Source of the DNA: Poseidonocella sedimentorum
Lineage (GTDB): Bacteria; Pseudomonadota; Alphaproteobacteria; Rhodobacterales; Rhodobacteraceae
Assembly: GCF_900116005.1 (NCBI RefSeq)
Contig: NZ_FOYI01000001.1
Coordinates: 496,001-560,000 of the forward strand
Length of the DNA stretch: 64,000 nt
Direction of reading: 5' to 3'
The position numbers and the translations under genes are program-made. Of the stretch, positions 1-10,269 are shown in pieces. A model generated the notes under the pieces. The model was given only the letters and a program-made list of their open reading frames with translations. It was not told the DNA's origin and did no database searches. The stretch's first letter is position 1, and each line of letters opens with the position of its first letter.

Positions 1-25
1 CGACATCCGCGCGCAAGCGGGACGG

Positions 26-3000
26 ATGCGCCGAAAAGGCGAGTGGAAGAGGTTGGGCCGGGTGCGGCCAGCCGGGCGGTTTGATCCCGGGCTTGTGGTG
101 GTGGGTGCCACCGCGGCGATGATCTTCGGAGTGTTGGGATGGATCTTCGCGATGGCCGAAAACGCCAATGGTGTCTTTGATCCACAACCTCTCGTGGAAG
201 TGGATGATCCCCGGATCCTGGCGGACTATCGAACCGGGAACACACCTTTTGTCGACGGTGTCCAGCATGGAGAACTTGCGGTACTCGGCCGTTCCGATGG
301 CCAAATAGCCTATTACGATAGCACCCGCGAGTTGTTCGCGGACGACACGATCCCGCGCGATGCGAATCTGTCTTCGGAGTTGTCGTTTCTTTCGAGTGCC
401 TGCGAGGGCGAGTTGACAGGTGTCTGCACTTCTGACGTCCCGCTGTTCGCGGTTACGCAAGCAGGTGGCTTGGCCAGGCGGAGCGCTGGAAACTGGGATG
501 TACTTCTGGGCGATTCTTCCTGGGAAGGACCCGACGGCGTCCCGATCGAGCAAGAGGAGGTGGCTCTCTGGAGTGCCTCCGAAACTGGTCGTTGGATTTT
601 GGCATCGGCAGGAGCGAAAGGGCTCGGACTGTTCGATCAACGGTCCGGATCGTGGCGCGCCGTATCGCAGTCCGGCACGGTACAACGCCCGGACCATCTC
701 GTCTGGAGCAATGGGTACTTCTGGATCGCCGGCTCTCACGGTCTTGAGGCGATCGCACCAAGCCGACCGATGGATCGCCGTCCGGTCGAAGCGGTCACCG
801 GCGCGGTTCTGGATATAGCCACGTCACCGGACGGCAAAGTCTGGATTCTTCAGTCTCTCACCTGTCCGGGCGGGCAGTGCCTGTCTATTCTGAGCGGGCT
901 GACGCCGACTTCGTTCTCCCACATCGTCGGAGAAACAGTTGTCCCGGCTTCGTTGTCGCAGCAGGGCATTGAGCATGCGGTTCTCCAGGAGCGGCAGATC
1001 GTTACGCTCGGCGCGGCCGGTGTGCATGCCTACGACCCGAAGAACCGAAATTGGACGATCCTCGAGTCTGCGCCGGTCAGCGCCTATCATGTCGAGGCCG
1101 GGGGCCGTATCATCCGGTTCGCAACCGGTCCTGGCTATGCCGAAGTGGTTTCGGCAGAAATCACCAGACGACTGCTTCTTCCAAAACCGATAATTCAGCT
1201 TTTGCCTCTGCCCGATGGTCCGGTGATTGCGCTAGCCCGCGGTGGCGCAGTCTATGATGTCAGTGGCAATGATCCTCGAACAATCGCGTTCGCCGACCCC
1301 GCGCTGCCCAAGGATACTGAGTTTGTGACGGGCGCGTTCTGGAAGGGCGAGGTTATCTTGCTTGGGGCGGAGGGAGCGCTGATCCATGATCCGTTTGCGC
1401 GGCGCTACGCATTCGATCCCGGAGCGCCACCGACCGGATCCTTCGAGCGCGACGCGAGTCTGTTTGCCAGTGAAGCTGCGCTTTGGCTGGTCATGCCGGG
1501 CTCTGGACGGGTGTTCGTCGCAAGTACGAGCGGCGACTGGCCAGATCGGAAACTGGTCTTCAAACACCGAGCAACCGTCCCAAACGGAATATTGAACCCT
1601 CATGTCACCGGGTCCACCTTGAACTTTGTCGACGCGGGCGGTCGGCCTCTTGCGCTGCAAGCAGACGGGACGGCGCCCGCTCATCCAGTGTTCGGAGCCG
1701 AGATCGGATCTGATTTCCGCCCCACGGCGGCCACGGTCGCCGGAACCGCGCTCGTGTTTTCCGACGGCCATGACCTTGCGCATTACGATCCCCAAACGCG
1801 CGGATGGACAGGGCCGATGCCCGGACCTTATGGCGGTGTCGTCGACCTTGCTGTTCTTGGACCGGAACTCTACGCGCTGACAGGGCAGGCGGCGGTCCAC
1901 GCACTTGGCGAGACGCAATGGCGCGCGGTGGTCGGGGGGCCGGCGGGGGCAGTTCTGGGCCTTGAGGAATTGAGCGATGCTCGGGCATCGGGCGATCAGG
2001 TTTTCCTCGCCGGGGACGGTTCGGTGCAGGCCTATGATCAGGCCGCCCGCGGTTTCCGTCCTGTCTTCAAAGGTGGTGCGGGTCCTGTGCGACTGCTGGA
2101 TGTCGAAAGTAGCCTGCCGCTATGGTTGTCGAACAATCGTCTGTTTCGCGGAGCAAAGCCACTTTCGCTACCGGAAGAGGCCGTTCGCGGGGTTGCAGTC
2201 TCGGGGGGTGAATTCGCCTATCTCGCCCGCAATGGCCGTCAAGACTACGTCGTTTTCGGCGAGCAGGAAAGATGCCTGTTTCGCGGGACGACATCTCCTG
2301 CGAAAGCTTTGCGGGATGCGCGCAACCTGCCTGATGGGAGGCTGTTCGTTCTCACTGAAGACGAGGCCTATATCTACGAGCCAGCAGCGCACCGCTGGTT
2401 GGATATCGACATTGGCGAGATGCCGGAGGGCGCGCGTCTCGAGGTTCTTGGGGAGTTTCTGGTGCTCGCGGGAACCGACACTTTCCGGGCGGTGCCGTTC
2501 GCGAACATTCCAACGCCCTTGTCTTGCGACCCCGAGCCATTGGATTTGGCCTGGACCTCGGAATTCGAGGTTGAGCAAGTTGTCCTCGATACCGCGCGAG
2601 GAGATGCTCTGTTGCGCTATCCCCGTGGCCGGATCACCCGTTGGCGGGCCGGCCACCAGGTCGAGCTGTTGCCACCGGTAGGGCCAGCGCCCCCGTCTGG
2701 GACATTGCGCCGGGTGTATGACGATTCCGATGCTCTGATCTTCGCATCAGACACGGCAATCTGGCGATATGAGCTCACGGATCGTGTCTGGAAGCTCAGG
2801 CAGTTCTTCGACGCGCCTCCCGATCCCCGGGAAGTTGATCTCGTGCGCGATAACACCGGGCGCCAGTTGGTGACGCTTTGGGACGCGACCGGGGAGACCT
2901 GGGGCGGGCAGCCGGGAGAGCACGGGCTTCATTTCTCGCGTCTGCGGCTTCCACCGATGCCTGTCGTGACGCAACCGCCTGAGGATATCATCGATATGGC

Positions 3001-6000
3001 CGTCTTCGACGACGGCGTGGCGATCCTCGGTAGGCGGGAGATGGAGCTTTTCGATATTGGGGATTTCAAACCCTCTGGCCGTATCGATCTGCCCGAGGCC
3101 CAAATCGGCTGGCAGATTATGCAGGTGTCCGGACAAGATCACCTCGTTCTTGTTGACGGTGCTCCGGAAACTCCGAAGAGCATCTACGTTCTCGACCCGG
3201 AGCGGATGAGAGAGACGGGCGCGACCCTCGCGAATAGTGCGTTCGTTTATCGTCCCGGAGACGACCGTGACTGGAAGATCGGGGCGCAGGAGATCTTTCG
3301 AATCGACCGTGGCTTGAACGTCCATATCTGCCCGATAACGCCCGGTCTTGGCGACGCCGACGTTTGCCGAATTGGTTTTGCAACACCGATGCGGGCGAAA
3401 GACATCAAAGCGTTGGAAAAGCGATCGAACGGCTACATCGCTCTGCTGCGTGACTCGGTTGTGCGGTTGGACGACAATTTCCGGTGGACAGAGACGATGG
3501 CAAATGTCCGCGTGAACGCTGACAGCCGGCTGATCAACTCCGACGGACGAACGTATCTCTGGGAGGGCCCGGACCGCCGCCTGCTCGATGTTTGGGAAGA
3601 CGAGGCGACCGCCCTCTTGGATGGCGTGACGTCTATCGAGAGCTTTAGGGCGTCGATCTCTGCCATTCCCGAGCTGCTGGCTTTCACATTGGACGCGATT
3701 CATGTCGTAAGATACGGCGCCCTCACACCTCTGGACGCTGGGGCAAGCCGTGTGTCTGCCGCGACCCTTTCCAGAGGTGGCAGAGAAGTCGTCTGGCTGG
3801 ACGCGTTGGGACGCCTCCGGTCGACCCAGCCCCTTGCGATCTACGACAGAGCCTTGCGATTTCCCGCGTCGGCCACCGCGATCATGCGGCTGGGGCAACC
3901 TTCAAGTGAGAGGGAGGGTGGAGCACAGTGGGCCTATCAGACGGACGAAGGCAGGTTGGAAATCGTCTCAACGCAGCGATGCGAATCTGGTTCGCCGATT
4001 GGCCCCGATCTTACACGGATTGAAATTGCTCCAATGCGAGTCGATATCAGCCCCTGCGTCCATAGCCTCAGTCTGCCGCTGCGCCTTTCGCAGAGCGAGC
4101 ATCTGTCGGAGATCATGATCGATGGGACCACCGGGACGATCTTCGTCGGTACCTCCGAGGCAAAATATGAGGTGGACGCCGTCTCGATGCGGGTGCGCAG
4201 GCAACGGCTTGGTGGGATCACCAGTGCCGATCACGAGAGCCTGTCAGATGTTCGCAGTCATGTGATCAATGTCGATGGGATGGACTTCCTGGCTCCCCCT
4301 GCGTTTCAAAAGAACGATGAGCTGTTCCAGCTCAAACTCGGTTCGAAAACGAGTGTCACAGTAGGGGGAGTGACTGGCCTCCCCCCCCTCGATCAGGCCT
4401 GGTTCGACTGGGATCGATCCACTGGTAAAGTGCGGTTCGGAAGAACGGTTTCATTGCTCCCAGAGCAGGCCTTTCGGGACGGTTTGTTTCTTCCTGCGGC
4501 GCCTGGCAAGGGGGCGCTATTGCCGGACGGATCCTTCTCCTATGCGAATGCAAATGGAATTTGGCGGGTATCGGGTAATCATGTGAGTCCCATCGTGGTT
4601 GCGGCCTTGCCGGAGGTGGTGGGTCTCTCGCACGGTGTGTTCCTCTTCGACAAAGGTGGACGCGAGGCGCAATCCGGTCTGCCTGTGAACGATGGCAATC
4701 TACGTAAAATCAATCGCGGCGCCTTGACCCTTTCAGAGACTCTGAGACCCGGCGGTGTCGATGCCAGCTACATGATTTCGGGCCAGGCGGTGCCGGCTTT
4801 CGCGCCGCATGGTTTCGCTTTCGATCGTCGGCTCGCCGCGGCAACAGAAGCTGGCAAGCCCTGGCTCTTGACGCCAATCGGACTCGTCCCTGCGGATGAT
4901 CTGGACGAAGGCGGCGTGGTTGCTCCCGGAACCAGGTCACTAGACACCGTGAGTGGTCAACTCTTTGCCGATATACCCTCCGGCTGGCAATCGAGACGCG
5001 CGGAGGTTTGGCGACAGAGTGCACCGCCGCGCGAGACGATGGAACTCGCACGCGATCCCGGTCGCATCTGGCGCCGCGTTGACGGCCGGGCGGAAGTCGT
5101 GCCGGAAAGCGACGCCGACACTTGGCGGATCATGGGGAACGGCTTGGATTTCGCCGCCGAACGCCCGTTGGCGATGTCAGGCGAAGGCGCGGCACTTGTT
5201 CTTGTTACCGGCGCCGGCACGCATGTCTCCAGCTCGATCGCAGCTCTGGGCCGGTTGGCGGCGCCCGTCACCTCCGATCCCGGTGTAGAGCGCCTCGACA
5301 CGCTTCAGATCGCGCCGGATCTCCCTGTCACCTGGGGCGAGACGCCGAATGGGCATCTGATTTGGGATAATACGCACCAGCGATGGCGCAAACCCTCCGA
5401 CGGCGAAAACCCTTGGGAGGCCCGGCGCGCTGTCGCCTCGGGAAGTCTCCGGATCGAATTCGGAGGAACGAAGGCCAAGGCCGCCTTCCTTACCGATACT
5501 GCTGGCGGGGCAAAGCACCCGGTCCCGTTCAACTGGAGGAGGGGAGGACATTTGCCTTTCGACCTCGTGCGAAGCGTCCACGCTGAAGATGGGAAATTGC
5601 TCCTTGCCACAGATTTCGGGTTGCGCCGGCTCGCACTGACGGAAGCCGGTCTTGAGCATGAAGCGCTGTTTCGTCTGTCGCCCACGGGGCCTCAAGCCGC
5701 GGCGCTTCGGGTCGGACGTTCGGATCTGACCGGGCAGTTGCTCGGTGAGGTGATCGACGCGTGCGTTATCTTTGACGACATCTCGGCATTCCCGCGGCCC
5801 TGCGATGCCGCCGGCGGCAATCTTTCGCGACGTCATATTCTTCGCAACGATTTCTGGCATTGGTCGAAGTCGGACTCAGCGGTCTTTGCGGAGTATGTCG
5901 CGCGCGATGGCACACCGCTGATACCGCTGCCTGTAGCAGCCGGCGCGCCGTGGCTGCATGATCGGCTCGCAGACCGGATGCTGTGCGAAGGAAGGATCTT

Positions 6001-8185
6001 CGAACTCTGGCGTGGCGCCCCGGTCGCCGCCGAGATCACTGCCGGAGTGCCAGGCGACTTGCAGATGCTTCCGGCGGCCAGGTATTTGCATTGTCACACT
6101 GATACCTCACACCTCGGTGGTGGACGCACTCTCGGTGCTGGCCCCTATTCGGCCGGAGGCGGCTCTGCTTGGCGTTGGTCGTCATCGGGGTGGACATCCG
6201 AGCCGGAAGCTGCCGCTCTCGCGGAGCGAGCAGCCGGCAACGTACCATGGGAAACGCAACGCCTTAGATTGGCCTTGCGATCCGGATTTCCCGAGCTCTC
6301 CTACCTGCTGGAAGATGGCTCTGCTTGGCGCGGGATCGCTTGGGAGGTGGGTAGGATGCCCGTCGACAGGATTCAGGGCCTTGCCTATGACGTTGGAGGC
6401 ATGCAGGTCTTTACCCCTGCGGGTTTGCACGGCTGGGATACGCAGCACGTTGGGTTCGATCCGGGGCAATTGACGCTCAGAACGCCGCCGGATCCGCAGA
6501 GATTTGCGGAGTGCAACCCGGTTTGGATTGAAGTCCGCGACGGGCGCACTCACGGGATACCTCAAGAGGCGGATCATCCGATCAGCGTTGTCTGTACCGA
6601 TGGAATAGGGTTCTTAGCCGACCCCACCAAACAGATTGATCTGGGGAGTTTCACTGCCTCGGACAAGGCGATCCCGGAGGACCGTGTGCTTGTCGACACG
6701 GAGGTCTGGCGCTGGACACAGCATTTCGGAGACACCGCTCCTCCTGAGGGTATCGATATCCGATTCCGGGATGAAGCGATTGCGTTGAACGCCGGCAGGC
6801 TCTCGATCGACGCTTATTCTGGCCTGGCCACTCCGTTCAGCGAGACAGTCGAGATTGTCACGGAAGGCGCCGGATGGTGGCGGCTTCCGGCGGATGATCT
6901 CGGGGCGAATCGCAGTCTGCGAGGGCCGAGGGGTGCTGCGCCGGAGAGGGTCACTTCACTACGTTCGGATCGTAGGGGTGGGGAGCGTGCGCTCTGTGTG
7001 GATGGAGAGACCACGGCCGTCGTTGACGCTGACGACAAGGTAGTCAGGGCCTCCGAGTGCCGCCGCTGGAGCGGTGCGGACCCGTTTTGGACCTGGTGGC
7101 AGAGCGACACCGGAGCGGAGGCGGAAGGTGTGTCCGAGACCGGCGCGCGTATCGTCCGCGAGCTTGTCGGCGGCAGGTTTTCCGACCTGGTGGTAACCGC
7201 CGCGCCGCGGCAGGACAGTCGCGTGGCGGGTCGGCTCCTTGTGCCCACGATGGCCGGCCTTCTGACCCTCGGCAACGATGGGCCGGTTGGTCTGATGGCA
7301 TCCGACAGGCCGGTGCTTCTGGCAAATGGAATGGATGACCGAGTCGCGCCGATCGGATTACATGCGACGCGTGATCTTGTGCCGCCGACTTGCGCAGCTT
7401 TGACGGAGGTCCTGTCAAAGCTCGATGACGGTCAGCGTCTGCTCCGCGTTGTCGAAACGCCGGCGTCCACGGCGCTCCTCACTCTGGAGACATCCGATGA
7501 TCGTCAGCAGTTGCTCATCGATTGCGCAAATATCGACGGCGCACTCCTCTGGTCCCAGATCCTCGACGCCGAGGATCGAAGCCGCCGGGCCGCCATGGGC
7601 GGCGCGCTCCAGAGTGGCCTGCTCCTGATTTCCGCGGATCAGCAGCGGGTTCGGGCCAGCGACGGCGCGGTTTCGTTCGATCTTCCCTCCGTGGGTCGCC
7701 CAGTGGCACAGATGGCGTCTTCTGACGGTCGTGCCGCGCTGATCCTGACCGAACAGGCTCTGTTCCGTCTGGATGGAGACCGCCTGCTATCCGACCTTGC
7801 GCGTTCCGAAGGGGCGACAGCATCCCCAACTGGCCCCTTCGCGACCGGCACCAATCCTCAACCAAAGCCGATTTCAACGACTTCGCCCACTGTCTCACAA
7901 CCCGCGCAGGCTAATCCGGGGAAGCAAACGGGACCGATGCAAATATCGCCGAGTCCAGATGACGCTGTGGTTGCGGCGGAGCCCGGTATTTCGCTGGGTT
8001 GGGAGGAGGTGTATTCTGTGCAGAAGGTCCTAAAGTCCCTCGGTTACTATGATGGCGAACTCGACGGAGATCTCGGCCCCCTCAGCACAGCGGCAATTCG
8101 TGACTGGCAGAGGAATGAAAGGTTGGAAGTCACGGGCGAGCTGACGCAGAGACAGCTCGATCGCCTCCTGAGGGATGACAAATGA
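26..8185 (+). CDS. Giant membrane-anchored beta-propeller protein with C-terminal peptidoglycan-binding domain
   Basis: This 2719-residue protein has a short basic N-terminus, one hydrophobic segment at about residues 22-45, a very long extracytoplasmic region, a Pro/Thr/Ser-rich linker at about 2590-2655 and a PG_binding_1-type domain at about 2657-2719. The long region repeats a blade-like motif of a Gly or Asp, a hydrophobic strand, Y-D-P and a Trp; examples are GLFDQRSGSW, GVHAYDPKNRNW, DLAHYDPQTRGW and EAYIYEPAAHRW. This suggests several stacked beta-propellers. The topology would be cytoplasmic N-terminus, periplasmic propellers and a cell-wall-docked C-terminus. The frame is open to the window edge and the ATG has only a poorly spaced GGGA upstream, so the true start may lie outside. 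GC is lower than in genes after 9.3 kb. The stop overlaps the next start in ATGA. Function is unknown; a scaffold or cell-envelope sensor role is inference. Confidence 0.8.
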   Translation: MRRKGEWKRLGRVRPAGRFDPGLVVVGATAAMIFGVLGWIFAMAENANGVFDPQPLVEVDDPRILADYRTGNTPFVDGVQHGELAVLGRSDGQIAYYDSTRELFADDTIPRDANLSSELSFLSSACEGELTGVCTSDVPLFAVTQAGGLARRSAGNWDVLLGDSSWEGPDGVPIEQEEVALWSASETGRWILASAGAKGLGLFDQRSGSWRAVSQSGTVQRPDHLVWSNGYFWIAGSHGLEAIAPSRPMDRRPVEAVTGAVLDIATSPDGKVWILQSLTCPGGQCLSILSGLTPTSFSHIVGETVVPASLSQQGIEHAVLQERQIVTLGAAGVHAYDPKNRNWTILESAPVSAYHVEAGGRIIRFATGPGYAEVVSAEITRRLLLPKPIIQLLPLPDGPVIALARGGAVYDVSGNDPRTIAFADPALPKDTEFVTGAFWKGEVILLGAEGALIHDPFARRYAFDPGAPPTGSFERDASLFASEAALWLVMPGSGRVFVASTSGDWPDRKLVFKHRATVPNGILNPHVTGSTLNFVDAGGRPLALQADGTAPAHPVFGAEIGSDFRPTAATVAGTALVFSDGHDLAHYDPQTRGWTGPMPGPYGGVVDLAVLGPELYALTGQAAVHALGETQWRAVVGGPAGAVLGLEELSDARASGDQVFLAGDGSVQAYDQAARGFRPVFKGGAGPVRLLDVESSLPLWLSNNRLFRGAKPLSLPEEAVRGVAVSGGEFAYLARNGRQDYVVFGEQERCLFRGTTSPAKALRDARNLPDGRLFVLTEDEAYIYEPAAHRWLDIDIGEMPEGARLEVLGEFLVLAGTDTFRAVPFANIPTPLSCDPEPLDLAWTSEFEVEQVVLDTARGDALLRYPRGRITRWRAGHQVELLPPVGPAPPSGTLRRVYDDSDALIFASDTAIWRYELTDRVWKLRQFFDAPPDPREVDLVRDNTGRQLVTLWDATGETWGGQPGEHGLHFSRLRLPPMPVVTQPPEDIIDMAVFDDGVAILGRREMELFDIGDFKPSGRIDLPEAQIGWQIMQVSGQDHLVLVDGAPETPKSIYVLDPERMRETGATLANSAFVYRPGDDRDWKIGAQEIFRIDRGLNVHICPITPGLGDADVCRIGFATPMRAKDIKALEKRSNGYIALLRDSVVRLDDNFRWTETMANVRVNADSRLINSDGRTYLWEGPDRRLLDVWEDEATALLDGVTSIESFRASISAIPELLAFTLDAIHVVRYGALTPLDAGASRVSAATLSRGGREVVWLDALGRLRSTQPLAIYDRALRFPASATAIMRLGQPSSEREGGAQWAYQTDEGRLEIVSTQRCESGSPIGPDLTRIEIAPMRVDISPCVHSLSLPLRLSQSEHLSEIMIDGTTGTIFVGTSEAKYEVDAVSMRVRRQRLGGITSADHESLSDVRSHVINVDGMDFLAPPAFQKNDELFQLKLGSKTSVTVGGVTGLPPLDQAWFDWDRSTGKVRFGRTVSLLPEQAFRDGLFLPAAPGKGALLPDGSFSYANANGIWRVSGNHVSPIVVAALPEVVGLSHGVFLFDKGGREAQSGLPVNDGNLRKINRGALTLSETLRPGGVDASYMISGQAVPAFAPHGFAFDRRLAAATEAGKPWLLTPIGLVPADDLDEGGVVAPGTRSLDTVSGQLFADIPSGWQSRRAEVWRQSAPPRETMELARDPGRIWRRVDGRAEVVPESDADTWRIMGNGLDFAAERPLAMSGEGAALVLVTGAGTHVSSSIAALGRLAAPVTSDPGVERLDTLQIAPDLPVTWGETPNGHLIWDNTHQRWRKPSDGENPWEARRAVASGSLRIEFGGTKAKAAFLTDTAGGAKHPVPFNWRRGGHLPFDLVRSVHAEDGKLLLATDFGLRRLALTEAGLEHEALFRLSPTGPQAAALRVGRSDLTGQLLGEVIDACVIFDDISAFPRPCDAAGGNLSRRHILRNDFWHWSKSDSAVFAEYVARDGTPLIPLPVAAGAPWLHDRLADRMLCEGRIFELWRGAPVAAEITAGVPGDLQMLPAARYLHCHTDTSHLGGGRTLGAGPYSAGGGSAWRWSSSGWTSEPEAAALAERAAGNVPWETQRLRLALRSGFPELSYLLEDGSAWRGIAWEVGRMPVDRIQGLAYDVGGMQVFTPAGLHGWDTQHVGFDPGQLTLRTPPDPQRFAECNPVWIEVRDGRTHGIPQEADHPISVVCTDGIGFLADPTKQIDLGSFTASDKAIPEDRVLVDTEVWRWTQHFGDTAPPEGIDIRFRDEAIALNAGRLSIDAYSGLATPFSETVEIVTEGAGWWRLPADDLGANRSLRGPRGAAPERVTSLRSDRRGGERALCVDGETTAVVDADDKVVRASECRRWSGADPFWTWWQSDTGAEAEGVSETGARIVRELVGGRFSDLVVTAAPRQDSRVAGRLLVPTMAGLLTLGNDGPVGLMASDRPVLLANGMDDRVAPIGLHATRDLVPPTCAALTEVLSKLDDGQRLLRVVETPASTALLTLETSDDRQQLLIDCANIDGALLWSQILDAEDRSRRAAMGGALQSGLLLISADQQRVRASDGAVSFDLPSVGRPVAQMASSDGRAALILTEQALFRLDGDRLLSDLARSEGATASPTGPFATGTNPQPKPISTTSPTVSQPAQANPGKQTGPMQISPSPDDAVVAAEPGISLGWEEVYSVQKVLKSLGYYDGELDGDLGPLSTAAIRDWQRNERLEVTGELTQRQLDRLLRDDK

Positions 8186-9099
8186 GTGTCGCTTTTCTCC
8201 ATGAGCTCGAACGGTATGAATTCTCGCTTCAGGAGAACACGCCTGCCCGAGCGTCACGCCCAAAAGGACAGAATAGTGACACCGATGAGAGCCCGTTTCA
8301 TCTAGGTGGGCGGATCTGGTTGCTCCGCTCTGTCGGGTTTTCTGCAGTTGCGGGAGAGATAGGCCTGACATTCGATCCCACCCTCATGACGGTGCGACCT
8401 TCGACCGAAGCCAGTGATTGGGAGGCCTTGCCGCAAACCACGGAACTCGTGCTCAAAGTGATGAACCATGCCGCCGACGCTCTTGTTGAATCGCAGCCTG
8501 GCCTTCTACCAGTCGAACTTCCACCCGCGCCCAAATTACACTTGGCACCGGTTCAATGGAACGTCAGTCGAACGACTGCGAATGATCGAAGACTTCGATC
8601 TTTGCGTCAAACACTTTCCAAGGTTGAAAAGGATCAGGACCAGGACAGAGATCTCCCCGGCCGTGGCGAGATGAAGTTAAGGCGCGAATTCTCGCGGCTG
8701 CGTCTTCCCGCTCCGGCGACGGTCTCCGTGTCGTTCGACTCGTCCCGAAAGGCCCTTCGGGTCAAGCTCGCCTTCGTTCATCTCATGAGCGAGGTGTGGG
8801 GCGTGTCGTATCTTCAAGCGCGAGGCCACCGATTGGAGTTTGTCGCTCGATCCGTCGAGGAACGTAAGCAAGTTGCCAGATTGATCTGCAGAAAGTTTCT
8901 AATTGCGGTCGCAAGGTGTGTGGAGCTTTGGCTGGGTCCGGTCGATTTCAAGGTAATTATTGCTCTGGAGACTCTCAGTTCAGAGAGCGAGCTCTCAGGG
9001 CAACTGACTTTGGAACCGGGGGCGTGGGGATTTGAGACTGCGGCAGCGGCAATCGATTCCAATTTTGGATCAGAGCGCCTTTACTTTCAATTTTTATGA
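8182..9099 (+). CDS. Hypothetical protein coupled to the giant propeller protein
   Basis: This 305-residue protein starts in an ATGA overlap with the preceding gene, so the two are probably translationally coupled. It has no signal peptide, no membrane helix and no motif I recognise. A charged segment around residues 135-165 (KVEKDQDQDRD) separates two more hydrophobic halves, and the C-terminal half has an amphipathic helix region around SVEERKQVARLICRKFL. Local GC is near 52% in its last part, the lowest of any gene in the window. The coupling suggests that it works with the giant membrane protein, possibly on the cytoplasmic side. No function can be assigned from sequence. Confidence 0.75.
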   Translation: MSVAFLHELERYEFSLQENTPARASRPKGQNSDTDESPFHLGGRIWLLRSVGFSAVAGEIGLTFDPTLMTVRPSTEASDWEALPQTTELVLKVMNHAADALVESQPGLLPVELPPAPKLHLAPVQWNVSRTTANDRRLRSLRQTLSKVEKDQDQDRDLPGRGEMKLRREFSRLRLPAPATVSVSFDSSRKALRVKLAFVHLMSEVWGVSYLQARGHRLEFVARSVEERKQVARLICRKFLIAVARCVELWLGPVDFKVIIALETLSSESELSGQLTLEPGAWGFETAAAAIDSNFGSERLYFQFL

Positions 9100-9299
9100 A
9101 GATGGGGTGGCCCCTGAAAGTGGGCCAAAAACTGGGAGTATATAGTCCCGCGAATTGGAGGTGACCTGCACCCTTCGGAGTCGGCGTTTATTAGGTCGCG
9201 CGTTTCAATATTTGGTCCTTTATTGACCGTTGGGAATACTCCCGCAGAGTGAGTCCGCTTGTGTGAGGGCATCTGGTGCCCGCCACGGAGCTGTGCCGC
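9100..9299. other. Intergenic boundary with composition change
   Basis: No credible gene lies in these 200 bases between the convergent 305-residue gene and the lysophospholipase gene. An inverted repeat TGGCCC-N8-GGGCCA lies at 9108-9127, but it is not followed by a T-run on either strand. The stretch is AT-richer than the sequence after about 9.3 kb and marks the edge of the low-GC segment. The text around the inverted repeat loosely recalls IS3-family ends, but no transposase fragment is visible. Confidence 0.4.
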
Positions 9300-10265
9300 T
9301 CAGCCGGTGCGGGCGGCGGGGGTGTTGCTTTGGGCGTTGTCGTGGAAGAACGCCGCGATGCGGTCGAGGCAGGGCTCTCGCATGGTCGGTCGTTCCATCA
9401 GCACCTCGTGCTCGGCGCTGTCGACCATCACCAGCTCGCCCCCCGGCCAGCGGCGCATCCGGTCGTGGATGCGCGATGGGGAGACGATCCGTTCGTTGGT
9501 CCCAAGGAAGGTGAGGCAAGGCATGTCCGGTGAGGGCATCGCGGCGAGCGCGCGCATCTCGCGCAGCGCGCCGTGCAGCCAGCGGATGCTAGGCCCGCCG
9601 AGTTGCAGCGCCGGGTGGGCGGTGGTCTGGCTCTTGAGCCACTCATAGGTGGCCTGGTCGGTCGTAAGCTGGTTGCCCTCGAAGGGCTCGACATCAACGT
9701 ACGTCTCGCGGCCGGTGCCCGGCGCGTAGCGCTCGCCGAGCGCGCTGTTGCTCACAAGCGCGGTCAGCATCCAGGCCAGCGGGCGCAGGACGGGATTGAT
9801 CTCGATCCCCCACATCGGCGCTGAAAATACCGCTGCGCGGACCGGCAGCCCCTCCATCAGGGACCGCAGCCCGATGCAGCCGCCGAGCGAATGGGCGACG
9901 AGGAAGTAAGGCTCGGGCAGGCCCTCGTCGCGGGCGAATTCCACCAGCGCGCGGGCATCCGCCTGATAATCGGCGAAATCTTCCACATGGCCGACGCACG
10001 GGTCGGCCACGAGCCGCGACGAGAGGCCCTGGCCGCGCCAATCACAGGTCGCCATCGCGAGGCCGCGCAGCGCGAAATCCCGCGCAAAGGGGCCGTATTT
10101 TTCAATGAATTCCGTGCGGCCGGTGAAGACCAGAACCGTGCCGCGCGCGCCGGGGCTGGGAAAAGCGCCCATGCGGATGCGCAGCGCCCCACCCATGTCG
10201 ACCCAGCGGCAGATCGCCTGTTCCGGCCCGGCCGCGATGTCGGAGAGGTAGGGCGCTTCGCTCAT
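9300..10265 (-). CDS. pldB: Alpha/beta hydrolase, lysophospholipase (PldB-like)
   Basis: This 321-residue serine hydrolase probably cleaves lysophospholipids or monoacylglycerols. The nucleophile elbow AHSLGG places the catalytic Ser at about residue 126, the oxyanion region is FTGRTEF near 47-53, and the His is in SAEHEVLME near 285. The acidic triad position reads LGTNERIVSP, with Glu where many hydrolases carry Asp. It starts 4 bases after the stop of the SCP2-type gene, so the two form a minus-strand operon with a likely lipid theme. There is no signal peptide, so it is probably cytoplasmic or membrane-associated. Confidence 0.85.
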   Translation of the reverse strand: MSEAPYLSDIAAGPEQAICRWVDMGGALRIRMGAFPSPGARGTVLVFTGRTEFIEKYGPFARDFALRGLAMATCDWRGQGLSSRLVADPCVGHVEDFADYQADARALVEFARDEGLPEPYFLVAHSLGGCIGLRSLMEGLPVRAAVFSAPMWGIEINPVLRPLAWMLTALVSNSALGERYAPGTGRETYVDVEPFEGNQLTTDQATYEWLKSQTTAHPALQLGGPSIRWLHGALREMRALAAMPSPDMPCLTFLGTNERIVSPSRIHDRMRRWPGGELVMVDSAEHEVLMERPTMREPCLDRIAAFFHDNAQSNTPAARTG

Positions 10266-10269
10266 GGGA

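Noticed and set aside
2747-3898. A minus-strand open frame of 383 codons inside the giant propeller gene
   Set aside because: It has no ribosome-binding site or recognisable motif, and the plus frame is continuous with repeated blade motifs.
9087-9272. A 61-codon minus-strand frame and an IS-end-like inverted repeat after the 305-residue gene
   Set aside because: No transposase similarity, no second terminal repeat and no target duplication could be found, so an insertion sequence is not called.
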